The translations under genes were made by a program, and so were the position numbers. The notes beneath the pieces are model-generated. The model made no database searches, was not told the DNA's origin, and saw only the letters and a program-made list of their open reading frames with translations. Source: Chitinophagales bacterium (GTDB taxonomy: Bacteria; Bacteroidota; Bacteroidia; Chitinophagales; Saprospiraceae). From it: 64,000 nucleotides of DNA. The stretch is from assembly GCA_022360175.1 (NCBI GenBank), contig JAKSDI010000207.1, forward strand, positions 1-64,000. Direction: 5' to 3'. Positions within the stretch are counted from its first letter, which is position 1. Each line of letters begins with the position of its first letter. Positions 1 to 14,500 of this stretch are shown in pieces.

Positions 1-2560
1 AAGCCGGGAAACTATTTCCTACCTCTACGTAATCAGGTGTATTGTCACCATCCGTATCCTGGAAGTCATTGATATCGTTTGGATCCGTATTCTCGGCTAG
101 TTCTACGCCATTTGGAACACCATCGCCATCCGAATCATTGGTAGAATCCTGGAAGTCGGCGATGCCATTATTATCCATATCAAATGAGCCTTCTACCATA
201 CCGTCCACATTTCCAATCGCATCATTATTATCATTGTCATCCAGGTAAGCGGGGACACCATCGCCATCCACATCTGCATATGGATCGGAATTGGTCTCCA
301 CACCATCCACTACACCGTCACCATCCGCATCGGAGGTTGGGTAAGATGTTGTTACTTCTACGTAATCCGGTATACCGTCATGGTCACTATCCTGGAAGTC
401 AGTACCATCGTTTGGATCGGTACCTTCTGCATTTTCTACGTCGTTTGGTACGCCGTCCCCATCTGCATCATTTGATGCATCCTGGAAGTCAGCTATTCCA
501 TTACCATCGGTATCAAAAATGCCTTCTGGCAAAGCATCCACATTACCAATACTATCATCTGTATCATCATCATCCAAATAAGCTGGAATGCCATCACCAT
601 CTACATCTGCATATGGGTTGGAAGGGCTTTCACCTCCATCGACAACGCCATCTTCATCTGCATCTCCTGCAGGATAAGGTGCGGTGGTTACTTCTTCATA
701 ATCTGAAGTGCCATCACCATCGCTATCCACGAAACTGAGCGGATTATTTGGATTGGTGCCTTCGCCAAGTTCTATGTTATTTGGTACGCCATCACCATCT
801 GAATCATTGGCAGGGTCCTGGAAATCAGCGATACCATTACCATCTGAATCGAATAGAGGCTGAACCAAACCATTCAAATCACCAATAGCAGGATTATTAT
901 CATTATCGTCCAGATAAGCAGGGGTACCATCGCCATCGGCATCGGCATATGGATTATTACCTCCAGTTTCTGTACCATCATTAACACCATCGCCATCCGC
1001 ATCGGAAGTAGGATAACTGTCACCTACCTCTACATAATCAGGGATATTATCATTATCACTGTCTACAAAGTTGGCTCCGTTGTTTGGATCGGTACCTTCT
1101 GCAACTTCTACACGATTTGGTACACCATCGCCATCACTATCGCTATTCGGATCAGTGAAATCGGCAATGCCATTATTATCTGGATCAAAAGCAGGTTCTA
1201 CCTGGCCATTATCATTACCAATGGCAGGATTGTTCTCGTTATCATCCAGATAAGCAGGGACGCCATCATTATCTGCATCGGCATATGGATCAGAAGGTGT
1301 TTCATTGCCATCTGTTGAACCATCACCATCGGCATCTCCTGTTGGATAAGGCCCGGCAGCTACCTGAACATAATCAGGAGTGCTATTGCCATCACTATCC
1401 TGGAAATCATTGATATCGTTTGGATCAGTACCTTCTGCTGTTTCCACACCATTAGGCACACCATCGCCATCTGTATCATTAGTTGGCTCGGTGAAATCGG
1501 CGACACCATTGTTGTCTGTATCAAAAGCAGGTTCTATCTGGCCATTTAGGTTGCCAATAGCAGGATTGTGATCGTTATCATCCAGATAAGCTGGAATTCC
1601 ATCTCCATCGGCATCGGCATATGGATCAGACGGGCTTTCATCTCCATCAGCAACACCGTCATTATCGGCATCTCCTGTCGGATAAGGGCCGGCAGTTACC
1701 TCCACATAATCTGGAGTGCCATCTGCATCGCTATCCTGGAAGTCATTCACGTCATTTGGATCGGTATTTTCTGCTAATTCTACATTATTAGGCACGCCAT
1801 CGCCATCGCTATCACTAGATGGATCGAGGAAATCGGCGATACCATTATTATCTGTATCAAAAGCAGGCTCTACCTGGTTATTTGTATTACCCAGAGCAGG
1901 ATTGTTGTCGTTATCATCCAGATAAGCTGGAACACCATCTCCATCTACATCGGCATATGGATTGGAAGGCGTTTCATCGCCATCGGTGACACCATCATTA
2001 TCGGTGTCTCCTGCAGGATAAGGCCCATTGGCCACTTCAACAAAATCAGGTGTATTATCGCCATCGCTGTCCTGGAAATCGTTGATATCATTTGGATCGG
2101 TATTTTCTGCGGTTTCTACACCATTAGGAACACCATCACCGTCGCTATCATTGTCTGCTTCCTGGAAGTCAGCAATACCATTATTATCATCGTCAAAAGC
2201 TGGTTCGACCATTCCATCCACATTGCCGATCGCATCATTATTGTCATTATCATCCAGATAAGCTGGAATCAAATCACCATCTGCATCAGCATAAGGATCA
2301 GAATTGGTTTCTACCCCATCTACTACGCCATCATTATCGGCATCAGAAGTTGGATAGGCTGTGCCTACTTCTTCATAATCTGAAGTACCATCGCTATCGC
2401 TATCTACAAAGCTGCTACCATCATTTGGATTGGTACCTTCTGCAGTTTCTATAGGATTAGGTACGCCGTCACCATCTGAGTCACAATTGATATTATCAGT
2501 CGTAGGGGTACAAGGATCATTATCATTGGGGTCGTCAATATCGTTGACACCATCCATATC
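1..2560 (-). repeat. TSP3-type tandem array, ~333-bp / 111-residue period
   Basis: Part of the giant gene. A unit containing [39 protein letters not shown] and IPAYLDD recurs about every 333 bp (for example, matching codons at ~61 and ~394), giving about seven and a half copies inside the window and continuing off the left edge. Asp/Asn spacing matches calcium-binding thrombospondin type 3 loops. The expected role is a rigid calcium-stabilised stalk. Confidence 0.85.
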
Positions 2561-5500
2561 ATCATCTCCGCTCCAGAAGCTGGCACCATTATCAGTTGTA
2601 CCATTTCCAGTATAACAGTAATCTGGTGTACTGCTAACAAATTGACCTGCTGTCCAAATGCCCTTCGCTACGGCTACACTTTCACGGCCATTACCTCCTG
2701 TTTCCCATTGGGTAAAGTCGATCATGTAGTTTTCGTCAGAAAAGTCTGTCGTACCTGTGCGGTACAGACCAAGGTCAGCACCATTTTCATCCAGGTTAAT
2801 TTCCGTAAGGCTAAGGGTAACTGTTGCCCCCGGAGCCAGGTTAAGGAAACCAGCTGTCACTGTTTGACTCGCCAAATCGGTGGTATAGCTAAATGCTGAA
2901 CACAGGCGATAGCCGGAGATATCAACGATACCTGTACCAAAGTTTTTGAGGACTACTTCTTCCGTTACTGGATTCACACAAAGCAAGCGTACACCATTAT
3001 CATCTGAATCATCACGATAATCTACATCGCCGCCTGTACTAGCGTCTGAATCGGTATCTGGAAGCGTTGTTGGATCATCCAGGCTACCATTTACATCAGC
3101 GTAGGTTTCACCTGCATTGATATTACCTGATTCTGTGGCATCATCTGCACCTTCGTTGTCCGAATCCGTATCTAAGTAATCTGGATTATCAGCACCATCT
3201 GTATTGACAGGTGTGAGGCCACCACTATAAGCATTGTCTACACCATTGGCATCATAGGTGCCTGATGGGGCGATGTAGCCTGCGGTAGTTTGAGCTTCTA
3301 CGTTGTCCGGGATACCATCGTTATCAGAGTCTAAATCAAGGTGATCGTACACATTATCCCCATCGAAATCTGCTAAACAATTTGATTCGCCTATACCAAT
3401 TGCATCTATTGTTCCCCATTGACCAGCACCAATAACGGTCGTATTACCAACTGGTACACCAGAAGCATTTAGGAGAGCATATCTTAGGTTTCCATTGAAA
3501 AGCAATTGATAAATCCTATTTGTACTTCTGTCAATGCCGATGCTCTCTACATCAAACCATAGTGAAGTGCCTATGACGGTCGTTGGTGATCCTGTAGGAG
3601 TGCCACTCGCGTTCAAAGGAAAATAAACCACACTATCGTCATTTAATAATGCATAAATACGATCATTGTCCTCATCAATAGCTATCGCTTCCGTGGTCGT
3701 CCATAGCCCTGGTCCAATAAGTGTAACAGGACTGCCTGTTGGAACCCCAGCAGGAGTCATATCGTAGCGTACTAGGGAGAAATCATTCCATAATACATAC
3801 ATCCAGTCATTATCTTCATCAATGGCAATATCTAATGTAGTTGTCCACAGTCCAGTGCCAACTGCAGTACCAATATCGGAACCAGTAGGAGTTCCAGTGC
3901 TACCAGGCAAAGGCTGATAATCTACACCAGCATTTTCCATATAGAATATTTGCGTCTCACAGCCTTCGTTTACATCCAGTATCCCATCATTGTCATCATC
4001 CAGATCATCCGCATCGGCTACGCCGTCCATATCGGTATCCGTGCTATCATCTGTATCATCCTGAAAGTCCGCAATACCATCGCCATCACTATCCGGTAAG
4101 GTAGAAGGATCATCCAAACTACCATTTACATCCACATAAGTTGGGTTGGCATTGATATTACCTGATTCTGTGGCATCATTCGCTCCTTCATTATCCGAGT
4201 CAGTATCCAGATAATCCGGATTGTCGGTTCCATCTGTATTGACAGGTGTCAAGCCACCACTATAGGCATTGTCTACTCCATTGGCATCATAGGTACCTGA
4301 TGGGGCGATATAGCCTGCTGTGGTTTGAGCTTCGATATTGTCAGGGATACCGTCGTTGTCGGAATCGAGATCGAGGTGATTGGCGATATTGTCGCCATCT
4401 GTATCAACAAAGGGACGACCCGCCCAATAACCATCATCGGTGCCGTCCCAACCACCAGCGGCATCACCATGATCAGTGGTATTGGACTGTGCAATAAAAT
4501 CGGCTATCGTTGGCCAGGAGAATACATGAGCACCAGCACCATTCGCTATTGCATACAGTACACCATCTTCGCCCATCCAATAACAATCATCACTGCCGTC
4601 CCAACCACCAGCTGGGTCACCGTGATCAGTAGTATTGGACTGTGCAATGAAATCTGCTATAGTCGGCCAGGAAAATACATGTCCAGTAGTAGATTGATTG
4701 ATTCCATATAATACTCCATCTGGCCCCATCCAGTAGCCATCATCCACACCATCCCATACTCCGCCAGCAACATCTCCATGATCTGTCATATTGGACTGTG
4801 CAATGAAATCTGTTACCGTTGGCCAGGAAAATACATGGGCGGTAGCTCCTCCTTGTATACCATAAATTCTGCCAGTCACCGGGTTCATCCAGTAAGCATC
4901 ATCTACACCATCCCAAGCACCAGCAGGATCACCAAGGTCAACGCCATTGGTTTGAGCTACCAGGTCAGCAACTGTTGGCCAGAAGAAAATATGGGCACCT
5001 GGTCCATTTGCAATAGTATAAATGCCTTGCTGAGCCTCTTCATCATCCAATATCCCATCATTATCATCATCGAGGTCATCCGCATCGGCTATGCCATCCA
5101 TATCTGTATCTAATGCAGGCGTATTAAAAATAGCATCCCGATAATCCACTTCCCCATCACTATCACTATCTGATAAAGTTGTTGGATCATCCAAACTACC
5201 ATTTACATCTGCATAAGTTGGATTGGCATTGACGCCAGCTTCTGTCGCATCATTTGCTCCTTCGTTATCTGAATCTGTATCAATGTAATCTGGATTATCA
5301 GTTCCATCTGTATTGACAGGTGTCAAGCCACCACTGTAAGCCATGTCTACTCCATTAGCATCATAGGTGCCTGATGGGGCGATGTAGCCTGCTGTGGTTT
5401 GGGCTTCGATATTGTCGGGGATGCCGTCGTTATCGGAATCGAGATCGAGGCGATTTACAATACCATCTCCATCACAATCATAATATAAACCTATCCCCCA

Positions 5501-8500
5501 ATTATCGCTACCAGCATTGGCGATGGATTGCATCATTGCTACATCCGTAATAGTCTGGATAAGCTGTGGATTGGAAGCTCCAGTCATCGGGTCAAAATCG
5601 TAGCTATACAAGTTACCGCCATGATAGCCATACAATTTGTTACCGATAATACCTACTCCCCAGTTGTCCTGACCATCGGTAGAGATAGATTGAAACATCA
5701 TATTATCGCTGATCGTTTGAATCAGCGTTGGATTTGAAACACCTGTTTGGGGATTAAAATCATAACTATAAATACCAATGCCATTATAGCCGTATAACTT
5801 ATCCCCTATTATTCCAATACCCCAATTATCATCACCATTAGAAGTAGGTTGAAAAACAAATGCATCTGTAAATGTTTGAATTGCAATTGGATTAGAAAGC
5901 CCTGTTACTGGATCAAAGTCATAGCTATACAAAGCAATTCCATTGTAACCATACATTTTTCCTTCTACAATCCCGAATCCAATATTATCATCTCCATCAG
6001 GCGTAACCTGCAGCATTGCTGCATCATTTATAACCTGAATCGTATTCAGATTGGTGAAGCCAGTAGCAGGATGGAAGTCATAGGTATGTACAGCACCTCC
6101 ATGATATCCATAAAATACACCTTTTCCAGATTCTTCAACAGCATCCAATATCCCATCATTGTCATCATCAAGATCATCCGCATCAGCTATGCCATCCATA
6201 TCCGTATCGGTAGAAACGCAAACTATTTGTCCGGAACAATTATCATCATCACAATCAGTCAATCCATCGCCGTCATTATCTATACCATCAGAGCAATCTG
6301 TTTCTAATGCAGGACATTCTTCACCAAAAATAAAGAAGCCATCTGCTCCTTCATCATAGTAGTGAGCAGGTAAGCCATAGGATGCATCAGCAGCATTCCC
6401 CAGGAAGCTAGCCAACGTATTATATTCTAATAGTTGGCCTACACCGGGGCCTACGCGATATATCTTACCTCCACCAGCAAAAACATCATCGGTTGGCTCA
6501 TCGTAATAATGAGCAGGAATGCTATAGGAAGCATCAACTGCATCTGATACAAAATTTGATAGATTATCGTATTCGTATAAAGTAGCTGTACCTGGCCCTA
6601 TGCGGTATATTTTACCTTCAAATGCGAAAAAACCATCTGCTGCCTCATCATAATAGTGAGCAGGGATAGGGTAAGTCGCATCATGATTGTCCGATATATA
6701 GCTTGCCAGGCTGTTGTACTCGTGTAACAAACCTACACCTGGACCTATGCGATATATTTTGCCTGCATTGGCAAAGTTATCATCTGTTGGATTATCATAA
6801 TAATGGGCAGGTAAGCTGTTGCCAGCAATTCCAGCATCAGACACAAAACCAGATAGGTCATCATAGGTTATTAAATTACCTACTCCGGGGGCTATGCGGT
6901 AGAAATTCAGATCGCAAAACTCTACACCATCTCTAAAATCTACTTCACCATCCCCATCACTATCCGATAAAGTTGTTGGGTCATCCAGGCTACCATTCAC
7001 ATCAGCATAAGTTGGATTGGCCGTTACACCACCTTCTGTAGCATCATCTGCACCTTCGTTATCTGAATCGGTATCCAGATAATCTGGATTGTCTGTACCA
7101 TCTGTATTGACAGGTATCAGGCCACCGCTATAAGCCATATCTACTCCATTGACATCATAGATGCCTGTTGGGGTAATATAAGCTGCTGTAGTTTGAGCTT
7201 CGATATTATCCGGAATGCCATCGTTGTCGGAATCGAGGTCTAATCGATTTGCTAGTCCATCGCCATCAGTATTGTTATCCGTGATATAATACCCGAAGTG
7301 GGCAGCACCATTATTACCTATACCTAACTCAAGACCGACGTTTTTAGCATTAATCGTATTATCTACATTAGCTGCAGTAAGGGAAGTGACAGTTCCAGTG
7401 TTCAGGTTTTCCAAATCGATGGTTCCACCATTGATATAATAACCATAGTGAGCAGCGCCATTGTTTCCTATACCAATTAGAGTGCCATTCGAATGGGCAG
7501 CAATCGTATTATCTACATTAACTGCAACGAGGGAAGTGACCGCTCCGGTATTCAGGTTTTCCAAATCGATGGTTCCACCATTGATATAATAACCAAAGTG
7601 ATCGGCGCCATTGTTCCCAATACCAATTAGGTTGCTATTCGAATGGGCATTAATAGTATTATCTACATTAGCTGCAGTGAGGGAAGCAACTACTCCGGTA
7701 TTGAGATTTTCCAAATCAATGGTTCCTCCATTGATATAATAACCAAAGTGATCAGCGCCATTGTTCCCAATACCCAAAAAGGTACCATTATGCAATGCGG
7801 CAATGGTATTATCAGAATTGTTGGACAATAAAGTGGATACAGCACCAGAGTTTAAATTTTCTATATTGACGGTGTTCCCTCCTTCTACCACATCCAATAT
7901 TCCATCGTTATCATCGTCCAGATCATTTACATCGGCTATGCCGTCCATGTCCGTGTCAACAGGCGGAATGGCCGGATCCATACTAAACGTAAAATAATCG
8001 CCATCATTAAAATCCACACTTGCTTCATAATTACTTCCGTTTGTGGTTAGGTCAACAGCCCGGTCTACTGTACCAAAGTTGGGATCAGAAGCGTGAATAA
8101 TAATACTTTGTAATCCTGCTGCTGTCGCCGTAGGTATTTGTATTAATACACTGCCTACTGTATTGGTTTCCTGTACTTTCCATACTCGAGTCAATCGATT
8201 ATTAGTTCCTCCATCGTAATTGGAGCTTAGTGTGGCTGCTGCGCCATCATTGCCCCAGAGCATAAAGCTTTGGTCTGTACTAAAGTTGTTTGGGTTGGAG
8301 GCATTATCTATTGCGACCGTCACATTTCCAATAGTGACTAAAGTATTTGCGTTTACTGATTTAGACTGCTTTTGGTCGAGGCCCTGTACATCGTCACGGC
8401 CAATACCAGCCACATCATTTGTATAGGTACTATTGCCCGTGGCATTCCATATTACGCTGCCGTCTCCCGAATAATAATTCGTGGCAATTGTCTGATCTAA

Positions 8501-11500
8501 AGTAACGCCATATTTTAAAGCTAAATACGATTCTATTTTTTGGCGTTCTGTTGTAGATAGTTTTCTATCGTAAAAAACAATTTCCGCGATCTGACCATCA
8601 AATGTCCAGTCTGTCCGATTTGGACCAACACCGCCTATAGCAGTTGATGTAGCACCTGTATTATGGTCTACGATTGGCGCATTAGACACAACCGGCTCTC
8701 CATTAAGGTATAGAGAAGCCCCTGTTGAATTGGAATGTTCAAAGTTGGTTGTATGCACAAAGGGGATTCCAGTTGTAGTTGCATCACTAGTATAAGGCTG
8801 GTTTCCTCCACCCGTTCCATAATGCGTTGCACCTGCCCAACGATCACCAAACACATCATTCCCCCAAAGGCCGATAGCCCCTGTTCCTACATCCAACTGA
8901 TAGACTATAAAGGTGGTCAGTGGATCAAAACCGGCAGATATTGCATTAATATCTAATGGTGTTACTAGCTCATCCCTACTTTCGGGATAATCGATGGTAG
9001 GATTGAAGTTGAAATTTGAATTGGTTCCATCTACAAAAATAGGTTGCTTTGCTACATCTCCCTGGACTGCATCTTTTCCATTGCCGCTTTGGTCCAGCCA
9101 GAAATCTACCATACTCCCATTAGATGCACTTGTTCCGCCAGCGAGAACGCCTGCATCTGCCCTTCCCCAAAACTGCATATTGGCAGCTACGCCTCCTGGA
9201 GCTGTCAGCTCTCTACCAAAGGTAAAGAATTGCCCATTTGTAAGATTTACTGTAGCGACCATATTACCATTACCATCATCAACCATTGCGATTTCAGTTG
9301 GCGTACCTGTTGAAAAATCGGCACTATTGTGGATTAATAAATGATCTGCTCCATTCAGTGCATGTATTGTCACTACACTTACTGTTCCAGTTTCCTGCAC
9401 TTTCCAGATACGATCCATATGGAAATAGCCCGCAGCGGGTGTGAAGCTATTAGGGGTGTAAGTGGTGCCATAAGATATAGTACTGCCGTTATGCCCCCAT
9501 ATCAAGAAGCTTTGGTCCGCAGTAAAGGAAGTAGCATTGCTAACATTATCGGCGGGCAGGCCGCCACTTTGGTCACCATTATAGATAGCAACCACGCTAC
9601 CGCCATTTACAGATTGGGATTGTTTTTGACTGAGCCCCTGACAGTTGTCGCGGCCAATGCCTGCGACATCATTGGTGTAGGCTGCATTAGCCGTAGCATC
9701 CCAGATCGTATTACCTGCACCATCCAGGTAGTTGGTGGCTATCGTTTGATCCAGGGTGACTCCATATTTTATAGCTAAGTAGGATTCTACCTTTTGGCGT
9801 TCGGTAGCAGTCAAATCTGTGGCATAGAAAACTACCTCGGCTATCTGTCCGTCAAAAGTCCAATCTGCACGATCAGGACCAACTCCGCCAATCGCGGTCA
9901 TTAGATCGCCTGTATTATATTCGCCAGTGTTGGTATTGGGAATCAATTGTTCTTCCCCATTTACCCATATCGATGCTCCTGTTGCACTAGATTCTGCCAA
10001 TTTTGAAGTATGAATGAGTGGAAGCCCCGTTACATTAGCACCGCTATAAGCTGTTCCGCCAGCGCCACCTCCCAATCCGTAATGGGTCGCCCCCATCCAT
10101 CGGTCTCCAAAATCATCATTTCCCCAAAAGGCTATGTTACCTGTACCAACATCCAGTTCATACACAATAAAAGCCGTAAGAGGGTCAAAGCTACCTGAAC
10201 CAGAATTGATATTCAGTGAGGAGACCAACTCATCCTGGCTTTCTGTATAATCCATAGTTGGATTAAAATTGAAGTTACTGCTGGAGCCATCCACGAAGGT
10301 AGGTTGTTTATTGGCGTCTGCTTGTGTGGCATGATTCGCATTTCCACTCTGGTCATTCCACTGGCTAACCATTCCGCTTTCGGTAACGCCTGCATCTGAT
10401 TTGAACCAGGCTCTTAGGTTAGTGGCTACACAGCCTGGTGCTTCAATCTCATTACCGAAGGTGAAATATTGTCCATCTGTAAAATCAACCGTGGCTACCA
10501 TATTGCCACTACCATCATCTGTAAGGGCAATTTCTGTAGGAGAGCCACTACTAAAGTTGTTGCTATTGTGCACTAATAAATGATCGGCACTTGCAGGTCC
10601 TTTTACAGTGACTGTTCCTACTGTTCCCGTTTCTGCTACTTTCCAGATGCGATCCATGTGGAAATAGCCCGCTACCGGAGTAAAGCTGTTAGGAGTGTAT
10701 AATGCTCCATAAGATGCAGAGCTATTATTATTACCCCAAACAAGAAAACTTTGATTCGTAAACGAAGAGGCATTAGAAGCATTATCAATTGGCAGACCAC
10801 CACTTTGGTTACCATTATAGATAGCGAGAATTGCATCCGAATTAACTGATTTAGATTGTTTTTGGTTGAGACCGGAAGCATCATCGCGACCAATACCAGC
10901 TACATCGTTGTGATAAGATTGATAAGCAGCATCAGTAGTTCCACTCCAAATGCTTGTCCCTGCTGAGTTCAAATAGTCATAATTAACAGTCGAACTTGCA
11001 GGATCATTGTCCAGTGTCGTTCCCCACTTAATAGAGAAATAGGAATTGACTCTCTGGCTTTCGGCAGGTGTAAGATTACGACTATATACAGCTACTTCTC
11101 CAATGGGGCCATCCCAAACTTCCACTGCCTCATAGGAACCGATTTGGAACTGATCTGCTGCAGGAGCACCATTGGCAAAGCTGCTTTCTCGAATTTCCAT
11201 GTCGGCCACTGTATTCACCTGCCCATCAAAAATTACATCCAGGCCAGTATTGCTCAATACATTGGATGGTTCATTGGCCATATCCCACTCCCAACTCCAG
11301 ATATGGAATTGACCAGAGACAGGATCGGCGGGATGATCATTTCTAATTGGTGAAGAACCATTACAATAGCCTAAAGGCTTGCCTGTAGCTGCTGCTGTAC
11401 CTAAATGGGGATTATCAATACCAAATACGACAAGGTTGTCAAAACCAGTGCCAGGAGTATTATTAGCCGCTGCACTAAATACCGAGCCGCCAGGCTCTAC

Positions 11501-14500
11501 ACCCGTCATAAATGGAGCAATTTCCATTCCGTCATTTGAACCATCAAATGTTACCGTAGGGTTGAAATTGGAAGTAATAGCCGGGTCGGTATAAAATGGA
11601 TCTCGATTAGCTGCGGTTACCGACATATCATTACCATTCAAACTTTGGTCCATCCAGGTATTGACTGCCGTACCATTTGTAGTAGAGCTGGTTCCAGCAT
11701 CCCCTTTAACCCATAGTTGTAAGCTTCCAGCTACCCCACCAGGCGCTGTTAATTCAGCACCAAAAGTAAAGTACTGCCCATCTGTAAAATCAACCGTGGC
11801 TACCATATTGCCACTGCCATCATCCGTAAGGGCGATCTCTGTGGGTGAACCACTGCCAAAGTTGTTGCTACTGTGCACTAATAAATGGCTTGCATTATCA
11901 GGCCCCTGTACGCTTACCGTACCTACGGTGCCTGTTTCTTTGACTCGCCAGATACGATCCATGTGAAAGTAGCCAGCGGCTGGAGTAAAGCTATTGGGGG
12001 TATAGGAAGTTCCGAAAGAGGCAGCACTATTATTATTTCCCCACATCAGGAATGATAAGTCGCTGGTAAAGGAATTGACGTTGGAAGCATTATCATCTGC
12101 AAGGCCATTGCCAATACCAATAGTTACAATAGCGTCCATACCATTAGCTGGTGTATTATCTTCTACCGATTTAGATTGTTTTTGATGAAGTATACTAGCA
12201 TCATCCCGACCAATACCAGCTACATCGTAATGATAAGCCATATTGGCCGTATAATCCCATATTTTGGTGCCATTGGAGGCTACATAGTCACCTTCCGTAA
12301 TCGTGGCATCGCTATCTACTGTACGTAGGGTAAGCCCATATTTTAGAGCGAGATAGGAGTTTACTTTTTGCAAATCCGCACTGCTTAATTTTTGAGCATA
12401 TGAAATGACTTCCATGATGCGACCATCCCAGTCTTCTCCTCCTCCATCTGATCCTACATCTATTGTATTACCAAAATTGGCATGGTTCACCTGTTCCAGA
12501 TTAGTAGATACCTCTTCACCCTGAAAGCTAAAAATAAGATCATCTGCCACACCATTCAAAGCACGCATGCTCCATATCATTGGCTTTCCTATTGGTAGTT
12601 GATTATGGAAAAAGTCCTGATGAGCAGGAGAACTTCCATCCAGCCAGGGGCTAATCCAGGTTCCTTCCAAATCCATCGTAGGATCATTTCCATTATCACC
12701 ATAGGAATAAATAGTCCGGATTCCTCCAGTTACATCTGTTGCTCCAACAGCGATCATAGTAAAATCATCACTTGTCTGTACAACCTGACCTAAATTGGTT
12801 AAAAAATCATCATTAAAATCCAAAGCGGGGTTAAAGTTGGTTACTTCGGAGCCGTCAACATAAGTAGGTTGTTGAGAAGCGGTCGTTTGGCTCAGATGCA
12901 AGGATTGACCAGATTGATCATTCCATTGCTGTACAGAGTTGCCATCGGTAGCTGGGGTCGTACCAGCATCAGAAAAGACATCCATATCTGCTTTTGACCA
13001 GTGGGCGAGAGCGGTGGTGACGCCCCCAGGAGCATTTACTACTCCTCCCTGCACAACACCGGTTGTCGTATTACTCAATTCGGAGGTATTACCTGTAGCT
13101 ACGTCAATCGCTAATGCCGCAAAGTTGTCGCCGGGATCGGCAGTGACATTTGTGAATGTATAAGAACCGTTGCCACTACCATCGGTCATAAAAGTGCCAG
13201 CAGCATGATAGACCTCAGCTTCGCCATGATTGGATGCATCTGCACCAGAGGGATTGCTATAGAGCTCGATTTCGAAACTGGTATTGGCAAGTCCCTGATA
13301 GTCGAAAGAGACATCTACCGTACCATTACCATAATCGGTGATGGTATTGAGTACTGGGAAGTTTAAACGGCCATTGCCACCCGCATCGGTATCGTTGACA
13401 TCGTTATTGCTGACTCCGTCTTGAGCAGATCCTGCATAAAGATCAATACCAACAGCTACATTTCCGAAAAGGATGTTTTGACTCAAGCGATTACCGGTAG
13501 AAGGTGACCAGATAGCAATACCAGCTAGCGTACCAACGCCATTATAGGCCACTGTATTACCTTCTACGACGTTGTTATCCGAACCATCTCCGGTTGCCAA
13601 AGTTCCTCCATCAAAAATAATGCCGCCATTGCCATTTCCGAGGTTTGTTGTGGTTGCCATCGCGCCAACAGCGCCCGTCACATCTGTGCCAAATAGATTG
13701 CCGGCTATGCGGTTGCCGTCGAGAGACGTCCCTGTAGCCTCGGTAAAGCGTATACCGCCCTGCCCATTACCAGAGATGAGATTCCATTCGTTCGCATCGT
13801 TAACATTATCGCCATCATTACCAATGATATGCCCCCCCGCAGGCCCAGTCGCTGCAGCGGTTGTAACAATGCTGATTCCTCTACCAAAGTTTCCCTTATC
13901 GCCATATGTAAAAAATGGAATAGCACCGCCCAAAGCAGTACCCGTGATATCAGTGCCAATAAAATTGCACTGAATCACCGAGGAGCTAACATTCGTAAGC
14001 GCGATGCCAGTGCCATCGAAATTTCGGATCACGAGGCCCTTAATGACGGGACCACTGGTATTCGTAACAAGGATACCTACCGTTCTGCCTCCATCACCAC
14101 CACCGTCTAGCTCCACAGTTGGAGCTCCACAAGCAGCACCGGGCGCACTTAGCCCATCTATAGTCACGTCTGCTACCGTAATAGCTGGCAGATTAGAAGC
14201 GAGCGCAATTGTCCCAGCTACACTGAAGTTAATGGTATGTGGACCGTCTCCAGCAGCATTGGCATCGGTAATGGCTTGTCTGAGAGAACCGGGGCCACTA
14301 TCGTTGGTATTGGTGACCGTGAAGGTAGCTACCACTGCGGCAGCATTAGTATTGACATCTGCACCACCAGCTGCTGGAGGCTCTGCTGCCGTCCATAACG
14401 AAAAATGCTCAATCCCATCAAGATGGATTGAGTTATTGAGTGGATCAACTACACTATTTCTGTGCGGTGTCCAGGTTTTACCATTATCAGTTGAAGAATA

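Noticed and set aside
184..738. 184-residue His/Tyr-rich plus-strand frame
   Set aside because: Antisense shadow of the TSP3 Asp codons of the giant gene (GAT/GAC runs read as His/Tyr in other frames).
1..2560. Possible tandem-repeat assembly artefact
   Set aside because: Units differ at many positions while the frame stays open, which a simple assembly duplication would not produce.
4246..6359. Several plus-strand frames of 80-150 residues
   Set aside because: All lie antisense to the repeat modules of the giant gene and only mirror its periodic composition.
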